Shown: piece after piece, positions 1 to 7,802 of the stretch
Position numbering within the stretch: the first letter of the stretch is position 1
How the letters are laid out: each line of letters opens with the position of its first letter
Origin: Methylopila sp. Yamaguchi
Lineage (GTDB): Bacteria; Pseudomonadota; Alphaproteobacteria; Rhizobiales; Methylopilaceae
Reading direction: 5' to 3'
Assembly: GCF_002897035.1 (NCBI RefSeq)
Contig: NZ_BAUX01000001.1
Coordinates: forward strand, 124,001-188,000
Length of the DNA stretch: 64,000 nucleotides
Position numbers and translations under genes: made by a program
The notes under the pieces: model-generated
The model's input: the letters and a program-made list of their open reading frames with translations, nothing else
What the model was told of the DNA's origin: nothing
The model's database searches: none

Positions 1-66
1 GGCGGCGGCGCTGAGGGTCATGGCGAGAACGAAGGCTCCGGTCGAAAGAATGCGTAGAAACGTCAT
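1..66 (-). CDS. Partial gene: N-terminus of an exported protein
   Basis: Read leftward, an ATG opens a 22-codon stretch that runs off the window edge. The residues form a typical Sec signal: short N-region with one Arg, a hydrophobic core (ILSTGAFVLAMTL) and a small-residue stretch (SAAA) suited to signal peptidase I. The mature part lies outside the window, so no function can be given. No strong ribosome binding site is visible upstream, and the gene would be read in the same direction as the small gene at 98-313, about 30 bases downstream of it. Confidence 0.45.
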   Translation of the reverse strand, partial: MTFLRILSTGAFVLAMTLSAAA

Positions 67-97
67 GGGGATGGGTCGGGCTCCCGAGGCGTGGGGA

Positions 98-313
98 TCA
101 GGCGCCGGCGCCGAAGGGCGAGGCGATCATGCCCTCGCCGACGACGCGCTCGTGGCTTTCGCCGCGGCTCTTGACGCGGTACTGCGGCTCGAGGTCGTCG
201 CGCTCGGCCGGCATGAGCCGGACGATCTCGACCTCGGCGGCGGTGCGGCCGTAGGCGGAGGCGGCGAGCGAGACGTGCTGGCCGACTTTGTAGCGATGGA
301 TGCGGTCTGACAT
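98..313 (-). CDS. Small hypothetical protein (71 aa)
   Basis: The chosen ATG gives a 71-residue soluble protein beginning MSDRIHRYKVGQHVSL. A longer reading upstream adds only low-complexity Arg/Ala residues, so the internal Met is preferred. The pattern (KVGQxV, then a basic-acidic alternation and a Gly-rich C-terminus) resembles short uncharacterised proteins common in Hyphomicrobiales, but I cannot name a domain. There are no membrane segments, signal or catalytic motifs. It may be cotranscribed with the exported-protein gene running off the left edge. Function unknown. Confidence 0.55.
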   Translation of the reverse strand: MSDRIHRYKVGQHVSLAASAYGRTAAEVEIVRLMPAERDDLEPQYRVKSRGESHERVVGEGMIASPFGAGA

Positions 314-627
314 CCGTCTTGATACCACGCCCTGCGCGGCGGCGACAGCGCGCTCTTTGCGGGCGTCGCGGAGGCCGCGCACTTGACATCCGGGCCTCCG
401 CCCCCAATTGAAGCGTCTCCCGTGGGCCGCCTTGCGCCCGCGGCCGCGCCGGACCGATGCGTGTTTCGCCTGTCCGGCCCTTGTTCGCCTAAGCCGTACC
501 CACGAAGGCCTCGCGCCGCTCGGGCGCGACTTGTTCCTTTTGACGGCGTGCGCCGGAACGTCTCCGCGTTCTCAGGCGCTATCGCTCCCGGCCCCGCGCC
601 GCACACATCGAACTTGAAGGAGACGAC
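314..627. other. Intergenic region upstream of rpsU
   Basis: Divergent spacer between the small hypothetical gene and rpsU. Short open frames here have no recognisable family and biased Arg/Pro content, so I regard them as chance. A TTGACA hexamer lies at 383-388 on the + strand but no convincing -10 follows it at 17 bases. The only clear site is the purine-rich ribosome binding site of rpsU (GAAGGAGA at 616-623). Confidence 0.5.
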
Positions 628-942
628 GTGCAGGTTCTCGTACGCGACAACAACATCGACCAGGCCCTCAAGGTCCTGAAGAAGAAGATGCAGCGCGAAG
701 GCGTGTTCCGCGAGATGCGCCAGCGGAAGGCCTACGAGAAGCCGTCCGAGAAGCGCGCCCGCGAGAAGGCCGAGGCCGTCCGCCGCACCCGCAAGGCCGC
801 CCGCAAGGCCGCCCAGCGCGAAGGCCTGATCCCCGGCCCGAAGAAGAAGCCCCGTCCGGTCGGCGGCGCCCGCTCGCCGCGCTTCGGCGCGGGCGCCGGC
901 GCCGGCGCGGCCCCCGCTGCGGGCGGCTTCGACCGCGCCTGA
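628..942 (+). CDS. rpsU: 30S ribosomal protein S21
   Basis: Component of the small ribosomal subunit near the anti-Shine-Dalgarno end of 16S rRNA. The N-terminal 60 residues carry the family signature: [20 protein letters not shown], then the basic helix with [16 protein letters not shown]. Start codon is GTG, placed about five bases after a good GAAGGAGA site; the family start MQVxVRDN supports it. At 104 residues it is longer than the short gammaproteobacterial S21 (about 70) because of a tail rich in Lys/Arg/Pro and then Gly/Ala, a length seen in alphaproteobacteria. It is convergent with a DUF3617 gene 14 bases away. Confidence 0.95.
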   Translation: MQVLVRDNNIDQALKVLKKKMQREGVFREMRQRKAYEKPSEKRAREKAEAVRRTRKAARKAAQREGLIPGPKKKPRPVGGARSPRFGAGAGAGAAPAAGGFDRA

Positions 943-956
943 GGCTCAAGCCTCGT

Positions 957-1445
957 TCACCTGCCCGCCGGCACGTTGATCACCGTGCCATTGGGAAGAA
1001 TGACGTCGCCCGGCCGCTGGCCGGGCGCGCACTCCCCGAGCTTCCGCGCCTCGATGGTGGTGCGGAAGCGGCGCTCGCCGCCGGGCTCCCCCGCGAGCCC
1101 CGTCATCACGGTGGTGGCCTCGGCCCGCGCGAAGCTCTCGAAATCCCCTGACACGACGATTTTGTTGTCGATCGAGGTCGGCCCCGACCGGCAGATCGCG
1201 CCGGCCGCGTAGCCGCCGTCCTCGGTGCGCTTGAAATCGTCGTTGCGGCAGGTGAGCCCTGTCATGGCCTGGCGCACCAGCCGGTCCGTCCCCGCCCCCA
1301 CGCATTCCTTCGCGACCGTCCGCCCGGCGTCGGTGATGGTCGCGGTCTCCCACAGGCCCGGCGCGCGCGACGGCGGCGAGGCGGCGAGCGCCGCGCCGCT
1401 CAGCGCGAGCGAACCGGCGATCAGGGCGAGGCGGGCGGCGGGCAT
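957..1445 (-). CDS. DUF3617 family exported protein
   Basis: A 162-residue protein with an N-terminal Sec signal (about residues 1-20, MPAARLALIAGSLALSGAAL). The mature part has the DUF3617 pattern: PGLWETATI near the start, paired cysteines around KECV and LTCRND, a central beta-rich segment ending GDFESF, and a C-terminal GECAPGQRPGDV. This family is periplasmic and of unknown function. The ATG was chosen because it opens the signal peptide; the in-frame upstream extension is Arg/Gly-rich and implausible. A paralogue with the same layout lies at 58177-58719. Product identity is good, role unknown. Confidence 0.75.
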   Translation of the reverse strand: MPAARLALIAGSLALSGAALAASPPSRAPGLWETATITDAGRTVAKECVGAGTDRLVRQAMTGLTCRNDDFKRTEDGGYAAGAICRSGPTSIDNKIVVSGDFESFARAEATTVMTGLAGEPGGERRFRTTIEARKLGECAPGQRPGDVILPNGTVINVPAGR

Positions 1446-1813
1446 GGCGGTCCTCACGGCGGGGGCGGTCCTCGAAACGACGCGTCCGGCGGTCTCTCGC
1501 GCGCCGGATCGGCAGGGATGCTGGCCCGCCGCGCGGCGTTCGTCCATCGCCCCTTCGTCCGTCGTCCCCATCGATCCCGTCTCCCTTGGGCGCGCGCGCA
1601 TCCGCCCGCCGGGGCTTGGTCGCCCCACGGCCGTTCGCTCCCCAGCGATGACGAGTCTCACGCAACGCGAATTCGGGAAGGCGCGGAACGCCGGGCCACC
1701 CTGTGTCTGTAGGTGCAGAGGTCGGTCGCCCGACGTTCCGCGCGCGGCGATTTCGCGTCTGGCTGCGGGCGGCTCCGGGGCGCTCCTGCCGGGAGGCCTT
1801 TCCAGCCGGGAGG
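1446..1813. other. Intergenic, no gene seen
   Basis: GC-rich spacer upstream of the DUF3617 gene and of the candidate 6S RNA. Open frames here give only Arg/Pro/Ala-rich translations without a family. A repeated GCCGGGAGG motif occurs near the right end just before the RNA. The spacer 1948-2177 on the far side of the RNA is likewise empty to the eye. Confidence 0.4.
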
Positions 1814-1947
1814 AGACCTCTCGGCGTGTATGTGGCGTCCCTCGCGGTGGGCTGAAGCCTTCGGCCTTTGGGGCCGGAGGCCAAGCCGCCGCGTTCAGGC
1901 GGGTCCTGACCCTGGGTTAGGGCGCCCGTCATAGTGCGGGCGGGCCT
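1814..1947 (+). ncRNA. ssrS: Probable 6S RNA (RNA polymerase-binding RNA)
   Basis: The stretch folds by hand into the 6S plan. A long apical stem is formed by 1857-1866 with 1872-1881 (ten pairs, loop TTTGG), extended by CGCGG-GGGCT against AGCC-GCCGCG. A central open region follows, with a seven-pair side hairpin at 1905-1921. A bulged closing stem pairs about 1816-1838 with about 1922-1945 (GGCG/CGCC, TATG/CATA). The 5' side TGTGGCGTCC...GCGG resembles the same part of Escherichia coli 6S RNA (TGTGGCGCTCCGCGG), and GAAGCCTT also recurs. 6S RNA mimics an open promoter and sequesters sigma-70 holoenzyme. Ends are approximate; no covariance search was possible, and ygfA, its usual gammaproteobacterial neighbour, is absent. 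Confidence 0.6.
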
Positions 1948-2177
1948 CGCAACGCTTCCGCGCCCTAGCGCCCTGGTTCAGGAACGCTCGCGCGCGGAAG
2001 GCCCCGCAATTCAGACGTCCCGGGGCGGTGACATCCGGTCATCCCCGCCGCAGGCGCCGCCCCCTCCCCGCATGGCCGGCCGGTCCGGACACGCCTCCCG
2101 TGACGGGGAAAGGTTCTGGAAACGTGCGAGATGATAGGAATAAAGTCAAGGCGCTTTGCGCTCGGGCCGCCCTCGAC

Positions 2178-2270
2178 GTCATGCCCGCCTTCGCGGCCAT
2201 CCGCGACTTCCTCTCACGCCGGCGCTCGACGCCCAAGTCGTGGATACCCGCGCGAAGGCGCGGGCATGAC
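2178..2270. repeat. REP-like palindrome, unit 1
   Basis: An element with near-complementary ends: GTCATGCCCGCC at the left, GGCGCGGGCATGAC at the right, each containing its own small hairpin (CCCGC..GCGGG type), and inner arms CGACTT/AAGTCG. The left arm is slightly decayed compared with later copies. It is followed by a conserved tail with GGAAGGGCCAACCT at 2301-2314. Copies follow at 2681-3048 and one lies at 39739-39828. It sits just upstream of a GIY-YIG nuclease gene. Confidence 0.85.
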
Positions 2271-2370
2271 GATGGAAAGGCCTCGAATTCCGCGGGCGCC
2301 GGAAGGGCCAACCTTCGGCGAGCGCGGGCGCGCTCTTGCGTCCTGTCGGTTCCGTTCGCAGCATCGACGG

Positions 2371-2661
2371 ATGCGGTTTTCCTTCGTCTACCTCATGACC
2401 AACCGTCCGAACGGCGTGCTCTATTGCGGCGTGACGACCGACCTCGTCCGCCGCGTCGCCGAGCATCGCGGGGGCCTGCTCGCAGGCTTCACGAAGCGCT
2501 ATGGCCTGAAGACGCTGGTGTGGTTCGAGACCCATGCGGACGTCACGGCGGCGATCGCGCGCGAAAAGGCCCTCAAGCACGCGACGCGCGCAGAGAAGGT
2601 GCGCCTGATCCACGCGACGAACCCCGAGTGGCGGGATCTCTGGCCCGAGATTTCGCAGTGA
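2371..2661 (+). CDS. GIY-YIG superfamily nuclease (single domain)
   Basis: A 96-residue protein consisting of one GIY-YIG domain. Visible landmarks: FVYLMTN (residues 5-11, the GIY strand), VLYCGVT (16-22, the YIG strand with Cys in place of Ile), DLVRRVAEH with the conserved Arg (24-32), a Glu in REKALK (64-69) expected to bind the metal, and NPEW (84-87). It belongs to the small bacterial UPF0213/YhbQ-like group, whose substrates are poorly known. The Met at 2371 gives a domain-length protein; the upstream extension translates a repeat. REP-like palindromes flank it on both sides, with the same tail sequence before it as between later copies, which hints at a link between repeat and nuclease. 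Confidence 0.85.
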   Translation: MRFSFVYLMTNRPNGVLYCGVTTDLVRRVAEHRGGLLAGFTKRYGLKTLVWFETHADVTAAIAREKALKHATRAEKVRLIHATNPEWRDLWPEISQ

Positions 2662-2680
2662 TCCTTTAGACCGCCCTGAC

Positions 2681-3048
2681 GTCATGCCCGCCTTCGCGGG
2701 CATCCACGACTTCCTTCTGCCGTCGGGCTCTTCGCCCAAGTCGTGGATACCCGCGCAAGGGCGCGGGTATGACGATGGAATTGTCTCACTCTTTGCGAGG
2801 CCGGAAGGGCCAACCTCCCCGTCATGCCCGCCTTCGCGGGCGTCCACGACTTCTTCCACCCGCGCGCTCGACGCCCAAGTCGTGGATACCCGCGCGAAGG
2901 CGCGGGCATGACGATGGAAAGGCCTCACCTTCTGCGACGCCGGAAGGGCCAACCTCCCCGTCATGCCCGCCTTCGCGGGCGTCCACGACTTCTTCCACCC
3001 GCGCGCTCGACGCCAAAGTCGTGGATACCCGGCTGCGCCGGGCATGAC
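2681..3048. repeat. Tandem array of three REP-like palindromes
   Basis: Copies begin at 2681, 2821 and 2960 (spacing 140 and 139 bases) with GTCATGCCCGCCTTCGCGGG and close with a GGGCATGAC-type arm at about 2773, 2912 and 3048. Inner arms CCACGACTT and AAGTCGTGG are fully complementary. The first two copies are followed by the tail CCGGAAGGGCCAACCT, which also follows the copy upstream of the nuclease gene. The last copy is truncated on the right (CCCGGCTGCGCCGGGCATGAC). Each copy could fold as one long hairpin or as two small ones. The array fills the gap between the nuclease gene and the next gene; no coding is seen. Confidence 0.9.
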
Positions 3049-3131
3049 GGAGAGACCATTTGTCTCCTGCCCAATTCCAACTACCTGCGCCGGTCCGCCC
3101 CGCCATTGACGCCGCGCGGCGGGTGCGGGAC

Positions 3132-3770
3132 ATGAGCCTCATGGCAGACGAGCCCGCCCCCGCGACCGTCGACCCGCTCCGGCGCATCGGAACGCTGGCG
3201 GCGCTGGCCGTGCTGCTGGGCTTCGTAGTTCAGGGGCTGGTGCTGGCGGCGAAGCTCAGCTTCGGCGGCACCACGGGGGCCGCCGCCTTCGCGGTCGATC
3301 TCGCGGCGGGCGTCGCCTGGTCGGCGGTGGTGTGCCTCGGGGCCTCGATCGGGGTGTCGGCGTTCCGGGCGAAGGCGGCGCTCGCGGGGCTCGTCGCCGC
3401 GCTGTTCGCGCCGCTCGGCGTCGCCGCCGCCAAGGCCGCGAACCAGACCTTGAGCGCCGCGATCGGCCTGAGCGCGAAACCGGCCGCCCTCCCCCTGATC
3501 GCGCTCGCCGGTCTGAAGGCGGTCGAATACGCCGTGCTGGGCTTCGTCCTCGCGACCCTCGTCCAGCGCGGCGTCCAGAGGCTGCCGCCCTACGCCGCGA
3601 CGGGCCTCACTGTGGGCCTCGTCTTCGGCGGCGCGGCGCTCGCCTTACGCCTCGCCGCCGCGCTCGCCACGGCGCCCGAAATCGCGGCGCTCGCCGTCAA
3701 CGAGATCGTCTTTCCCGTGGGCTGCGCCGCGGTGGTCTATTTGGGGCAGGCTATGGGGCGGGCGGGGTAA
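3132..3770 (+). CDS. Hypothetical multi-pass membrane protein (212 aa)
   Basis: After a short polar N-terminus (MSLMADEPAPATVDP) the protein alternates hydrophobic stretches with short loops, giving about six transmembrane segments: roughly residues 22-42, 50-72, 78-98, 118-145, 155-178 and 190-208. Composition is strongly Ala/Leu/Val. No catalytic or transporter motif is evident. The Met at 3132 was preferred because the longer reading begins inside the repeat array; Met at 3141 is also possible. It stands alone between the repeats and the AT-rich HEPN gene. Function unknown. Confidence 0.6.
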   Translation: MSLMADEPAPATVDPLRRIGTLAALAVLLGFVVQGLVLAAKLSFGGTTGAAAFAVDLAAGVAWSAVVCLGASIGVSAFRAKAALAGLVAALFAPLGVAAAKAANQTLSAAIGLSAKPAALPLIALAGLKAVEYAVLGFVLATLVQRGVQRLPPYAATGLTVGLVFGGAALALRLAAALATAPEIAALAVNEIVFPVGCAAVVYLGQAMGRAG

Positions 3771-3908
3771 ACTGTTGACGCTGAGGGATCCCGTCCTCAT
3801 CATCTAGATATGCCAGTGAGGAGCCGCAGGCAGATAGCCCTCGACCTTAATCGACTTAGGTAAAACCGAGCATAATTTCGCTTTGCTTACGCCAATCGAT
3901 AAATCAGC

Positions 3909-5384
3909 ATGAAAACATTTTTGGAACTAGAAGGAAATCATAGCCGCCTGCCTGTCAGAGTTGATGAAAATCCGACATCTACTGGTCATATTTATCTTGA
4001 TAAATTAAATACGTTGATTACTCTTACTTCTCCAGATCAAAAATTTTTTGACGTTGATGAAAATGGCTGGTTCGATCTTAGCTTGATCGGATCGAACGGC
4101 TCAAGGATCTTACTGCATAACGCTCTCACCATGAATCAACGGAGTTTTACGCATGACCTAAGCTATGCAGAGCATCATATTTTTCCAAAAACGATGGTTT
4201 TTGATGCAAATGGTCTGGGGAAGAACTTTTTAATAAAGGAGATTTCGGCGCGCATCTATTACGCCGAATTTTTTTTCTGGTACCGTCACGTCGAAAGTCG
4301 ATTTCTGTACAAATTTGGAAATAAAAATACCGAAACGCTTCGTAACCTCATGCGGGATGGCAACGCGCGCGATGGTGAACGATTTTTTCGGCCCGAGTTT
4401 ATTTATGTTGTTCATAAATCCGGAAGTAATATAAAATTTAGAGTGGGCGACACGACTTACTCAATTGCTAGCGGTATGCAGAATTCGGGCGGCAATCCCG
4501 GGATAATAAACGTTAATCACTATCCCATTCTGTCTGTTTTGTTTGACAAAAGCGTAAACATAGACACCGCCCTTCAACGGATGTGGGAATGGAAAAGATT
4601 CTTTTCGCAGATTTCGTTGTCTGATTTGTATTTTGAGGGGATGAGTGCCCGGGGACCCCGCTTGGAATGGAGAAAGCAAGCTTCGTTTTACTTGCCGAAC
4701 ATCGCAGTTGAAAAGCCCGCTATATCAACCCGCAGATTTGGACTTCATCCTGGCAACATCCCTCTTAACCAGTGGAGCGATCGAGAAAGTTTAACTGATA
4801 TTATGAAGTCTTGGATCTTAAAAGAGTATACGCGGAAGGAATTTCGCGTCGCTATTGATTTCGTGATTTCTAGAATGGAGAAACGTACTGATATCGCAGA
4901 TATTGTTCGGCTTTGTTCCGCTATAGAGTCACTCGATGAACTCAAACCGGCGTCATCTGCGATCGATCCCGAGGATTTGAAGTACGTGATTGCCGGAGCG
5001 GTGTCGGCAGCTAAAGAACGAGGGCTGCTGCAAATTGAAGACCGTGTCCGTGGAATTTTGAAACTCCTCGAGCATCAAAGCCTTCCAAGCAAATTAAAGC
5101 AACTTGGAAAAGCCGTACGTAGGTTTATAAATAGAAGTGAATTTGACATCGTTTTGAAGCACACGCTCAAGTTAAGAACAATATCTGCGCATGGCGGGCT
5201 CCCTCCCGCCTCCACGCTCCCAACAGTTGGGCCGACAGTAGAAGCGCTTGTATGCGTGATGGTGATATACGATTTGACAACAAACGGAATGTGCAAGGGC
5301 GAAGATGCGCACACTAAGCTTAACGCAATCGGTCAAGCTAAATGGTCAATTTCATATCTGAGGAAGCTTGCTTCTTTGGATTAG
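3909..5384 (+). CDS. ApeA-like HEPN-domain protein, putative anti-phage effector
   Basis: A 491-residue cytosolic protein, unlike anything else here in base content: 16 of 60 bases are G/C at 3961-4020 against 36 of 60 at 5461-5520 in the next gene. Residues 1-130 look like the beta-rich ApeA N-terminal domain (GHIYLDKLNTLITL, then LSLIGSNGSRILLHNAL). Residues about 300-490 are helical with SAIESLDEL (337-345) and LKLRTISAHGG (420-430), which fits the HEPN RNase signature R-x4-H (Arg423, His428). ApeA family proteins cause abortive infection, presumably by cleaving RNA. It is a lone gene, tail-to-tail with ETF-QO. No integrase or partner is visible. The family call is from pattern only and the similarity is remote. 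Confidence 0.55.
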   Translation: MKTFLELEGNHSRLPVRVDENPTSTGHIYLDKLNTLITLTSPDQKFFDVDENGWFDLSLIGSNGSRILLHNALTMNQRSFTHDLSYAEHHIFPKTMVFDANGLGKNFLIKEISARIYYAEFFFWYRHVESRFLYKFGNKNTETLRNLMRDGNARDGERFFRPEFIYVVHKSGSNIKFRVGDTTYSIASGMQNSGGNPGIINVNHYPILSVLFDKSVNIDTALQRMWEWKRFFSQISLSDLYFEGMSARGPRLEWRKQASFYLPNIAVEKPAISTRRFGLHPGNIPLNQWSDRESLTDIMKSWILKEYTRKEFRVAIDFVISRMEKRTDIADIVRLCSAIESLDELKPASSAIDPEDLKYVIAGAVSAAKERGLLQIEDRVRGILKLLEHQSLPSKLKQLGKAVRRFINRSEFDIVLKHTLKLRTISAHGGLPPASTLPTVGPTVEALVCVMVIYDLTTNGMCKGEDAHTKLNAIGQAKWSISYLRKLASLD

Positions 5385-5394
5385 GCTTAGATCC

Positions 5395-7062
5395 TCACAT
5401 GCCCGAATAATTCGGCCCGCCCGCGCCTTCCGGCGCGACCCAGACGATGTTCTGGTTCGGGTCCTTGATGTCGCACGTCTTGCAGTGCACGCAGTTCTGG
5501 GCGTTGATCTGGTAGCGCGGGGCGTCGGCGCCCTCCTCCACCCATTCGTAGACGCCGGCCGGGCAGTAGCGCTGCGACAGCCCCGCGAAGACGTCGTGCT
5601 CCGAGGTCTTCTGAAGCGTCATGTCCTTCACCTTGAGGTGCGGGGGCTGGTCCTCCTCGTGGTTGGTGTTGGACAGGAACACCGAGGACAGCTTGTCGAA
5701 GCTGATCTTGCCGTCGGGCTTGGGGTAGGCGATGGGCGAAAAGTTCCTGGCCTCGCCGGTCGCGGCGTAGTCCGGCTTGCCGTGGGGCAGCGTGCCGAAC
5801 AGCGAGAGCCCAAACTGCTCCGCCCACATGGAGAGGCCGCCGAGCATCACGCCGAGGCGGGTGCCGAACTTCGACCACAGCGGTTTGACGTTTCGGACGG
5901 GCTTGAGATCCTTGCCGATCGCGCTGTCGCGCCAGGCGGCGTCGTAAGTCGCGAGCTCGTCCTGGGCGCGGCCGGCTTTCAGCGCCTCCACCAGATGCTC
6001 GGCGCAGAGCTTTCCCGACAGGATGGCGTTGTGGCTGCCCTTGATGCGGGGGACGTTCACGAAGCCAGCCGCGCAGCCCACCAGCGCGCCGCCGGGGAAG
6101 CTGAGCTTCGGCACGGACTGGAAGCCGCCTTCGGTGATGGCGCGGGCGCCGTAGGAGAGACGTTTGCCGCCTTCGAAGGTCTCGCGGATCGCCGGGTGCG
6201 TCTTGAAGCGCTGGAACTCGTCGAAGGGCGAGAGGTAGGGGTTTTCGTAGTTGAGGTGCACCACGAAGCCGACGGAGACCAGGCCGTCGCCGAAGTGGTA
6301 GAGGAACGAGCCGCCGCCGGTCCTGTCGTCGAGCGGCCAGCCGAAGGAGTGCTGGACGAGGCCGGGCTTGTGCTTCTCCGGCGCGACCTGCCACAGCTCC
6401 TTCAGGCCAAGCCCAAATTTCTGCGGCTCGGACGCGGCGTCGAGCTTGAAGCGGTTGATAAGCTGCTTCGAGAGCTGGCCGCGGGCGCCCTCCGCGAAGA
6501 TCACGTATTTGCCGCGCAGCTCCATGCCGCGGGTGTAGTTCGGGCCGGGCTCGCCGGATTTCGCGACGCCCATGTCGCCCGTCGCGACGCCGGTGACGGC
6601 GCCTGAGGCGTCGAACAGGATCTCGTTCGCCGCGAAGCCGGGGTAGATCTCGACGCCGAGCGCCTCAGCCTGCGCGCTCAGCCAGCGCGTGACGTCGCCG
6701 AGCGAGACCACGAAGGCGCCGTGGTTCGACAGGATCTTCGGCATGCCGAAGCTCGGCAGGCGGATCGCGCCCTTCTCGGTGAGATAGAGGAAGCGGTCGT
6801 CCGAGACCTCGGTCTTGGCGAAGGCGGTCTCGTCCTCGCGCCAGTCCGGCAGCAGCGCGTCGAGGCCGATCGGATCGACCACCGCGCCGGAGAGGATGTG
6901 GGCGCCGACCTCGGAGCCCTTTTCCAGCAGGACGACGGAGAGCTCGGGATCAAGCTGCTTCAGGCGGATCGCAGTGGCGAGGCCCGCCGGGCCGCCGCCG
7001 ACCACGACCACGTCGAAGTCCATGCCCTCCCGCTCGGGGAGACCCGCCGCTCCATCGCTCAT
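5395..7062 (-). CDS. Electron transfer flavoprotein-ubiquinone oxidoreductase
   Basis: Membrane-associated flavoprotein that passes electrons from ETF (acyl-CoA and methylamine-type dehydrogenases) to ubiquinone. The 555 residues match family length. FAD-binding VVGGGPAGLATAIRL lies at residues 20-34, the GAHILSGAVVDP segment near 53-64, and the 4Fe-4S cluster ligands at the C-terminal end: Cys500 (RYCPAG) and Cys524, Cys527, Cys530 (NCVHCKTCDIKDPNQNI). The Met14 start (MDFDVVVVGGG) is an alternative. No etfAB genes are adjacent. It ends ten bases from the end of the HEPN gene. Confidence 0.95.
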   Translation of the reverse strand: MSDGAAGLPEREGMDFDVVVVGGGPAGLATAIRLKQLDPELSVVLLEKGSEVGAHILSGAVVDPIGLDALLPDWREDETAFAKTEVSDDRFLYLTEKGAIRLPSFGMPKILSNHGAFVVSLGDVTRWLSAQAEALGVEIYPGFAANEILFDASGAVTGVATGDMGVAKSGEPGPNYTRGMELRGKYVIFAEGARGQLSKQLINRFKLDAASEPQKFGLGLKELWQVAPEKHKPGLVQHSFGWPLDDRTGGGSFLYHFGDGLVSVGFVVHLNYENPYLSPFDEFQRFKTHPAIRETFEGGKRLSYGARAITEGGFQSVPKLSFPGGALVGCAAGFVNVPRIKGSHNAILSGKLCAEHLVEALKAGRAQDELATYDAAWRDSAIGKDLKPVRNVKPLWSKFGTRLGVMLGGLSMWAEQFGLSLFGTLPHGKPDYAATGEARNFSPIAYPKPDGKISFDKLSSVFLSNTNHEEDQPPHLKVKDMTLQKTSEHDVFAGLSQRYCPAGVYEWVEEGADAPRYQINAQNCVHCKTCDIKDPNQNIVWVAPEGAGGPNYSGM

Positions 7063-7223
7063 GTCCGCCTTGGCTCCTCAACTCATACGCTTTGGTGCGC
7101 TGCGGCGCACGTTGGAACGGTTCGCATCCCTGCCCGTCCAAGGCTAGGGCGACGATCGTCCGAAGCGAGCAATTCGTGACCAAAGGCGGAGGAGGCTTGG
7201 GCCCGCGGCAGGGGCCGGCGCAT

Positions 7224-7250
7224 GAAAAAGCCGCCCGAGGGGGCGGCTTG
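7224..7250 (-). terminator. Rho-independent terminator
   Basis: On the minus strand a GCCGCCC...GGGCGGC stem with a short CTC-containing loop is followed directly by a run of five T. It lies downstream of the 59-residue gene read leftward and upstream of the ETF-QO gene, so it separates the two transcripts. Confidence 0.8.
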
Positions 7251-7276
7251 CGGGCGTGGGCGGAGCGGCCGCCGGC

Positions 7277-7456
7277 TCAGCGACGCTCCTGCTGGGCGGT
7301 GCGCAGGCAGCGCTGCCGGCCCTCGTTGACCTCGCGCCGTTCCTGCTCGGCGACGCGGTGCGCCGCGGCGGGCTCGCATCTCAACGAGCGGAAGTCCCAG
7401 CCCGAGTCGTCGGAAGTCGTCTCCCGATCTCCGAAATCGCTCTCGAAATCGTTCAT
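7277..7456 (-). CDS. Small hypothetical protein (59 aa)
   Basis: Starts at an ATG preceded by a GAGGGG ribosome binding site and encodes an acidic N-terminal half (MNDFESDFGDRETTSDDSGW) followed by a basic, Glu/Arg-rich probable helix with two Cys (RSLRCEPAA and GRQRCLRTA). A clean terminator follows the stop by about 30 bases, which supports a real short transcription unit. No family recognised. It may be a regulatory or stress-related small protein, but that is a guess. Confidence 0.5.
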   Translation of the reverse strand: MNDFESDFGDRETTSDDSGWDFRSLRCEPAAAHRVAEQERREVNEGRQRCLRTAQQERR

Positions 7457-7604
7457 GCCGCACCCCTCAGCATCTGGCGAGGAGTGTGGAAAAAGCCGGA
7501 CGGGGAGTCAACATACCGCAGCGCAATATTGGCCGGGGCTTGCGCGCGGAGGTCGTGGGAAGCCGCCGGCGGGGCGGCCTCCCATCGTGGCGGCGGGCTT
7601 CAGC

Positions 7605-7802
7605 TCAAGCCGGCTCAGCAGCCGGGGCCGCCTTAGGCTTCGCGGCGCGACGCTCCTTGCGCTTGGCGGCGACGCGGGCGGCCTTCGCGGCCTCGCGCTT
7701 TGCGGTCTTCGCCTCGGCGCCGGCGGCCACCCGCGCGGCCCGCTTCGCCTCGCGCGCGGCGGTCTTCTTCTCGTCCGTCGCGGGCGTCGTCTCATCAGCC
7801 AT
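7605..7802 (-). CDS. Small Ala/Lys/Arg-rich basic protein (65 aa)
   Basis: Sixty-five residues beginning MADETTPATDEKK, then alternating Ala with Lys/Arg (AAREAKRAARVAAG, AKREAAKAARVAAKRKERR) and a PKAAPAAEPA end. The composition resembles histone H1-like nucleic-acid-binding tails, expected to be helical or disordered. A GAGGAGCGA ribosome binding site precedes the ATG. No catalytic motif. Low complexity makes family assignment unsafe; a nucleoid- or RNA-binding role is inference from charge only. Confidence 0.55.
   Translation of the reverse strand: MADETTPATDEKKTAAREAKRAARVAAGAEAKTAKREAAKAARVAAKRKERRAAKPKAAPAAEPA

Noticed and set aside
383-679. Short plus-strand open frames upstream of rpsU
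   Set aside because: Pro/Arg/Ala-rich translations, no ribosome binding site, overlap with the rpsU start.
2681-3048. Tandem units of about 140 bases taken for a CRISPR-like array
   Set aside because: Units are near-identical palindromes over most of their length with no variable spacers and no cas genes; they are REP-like intergenic repeats.
3771-3908. Attachment site or transposon end bordering the AT-rich HEPN gene
   Set aside because: No tRNA end, no terminal inverted repeat and no target duplication could be found on the two flanks by eye.
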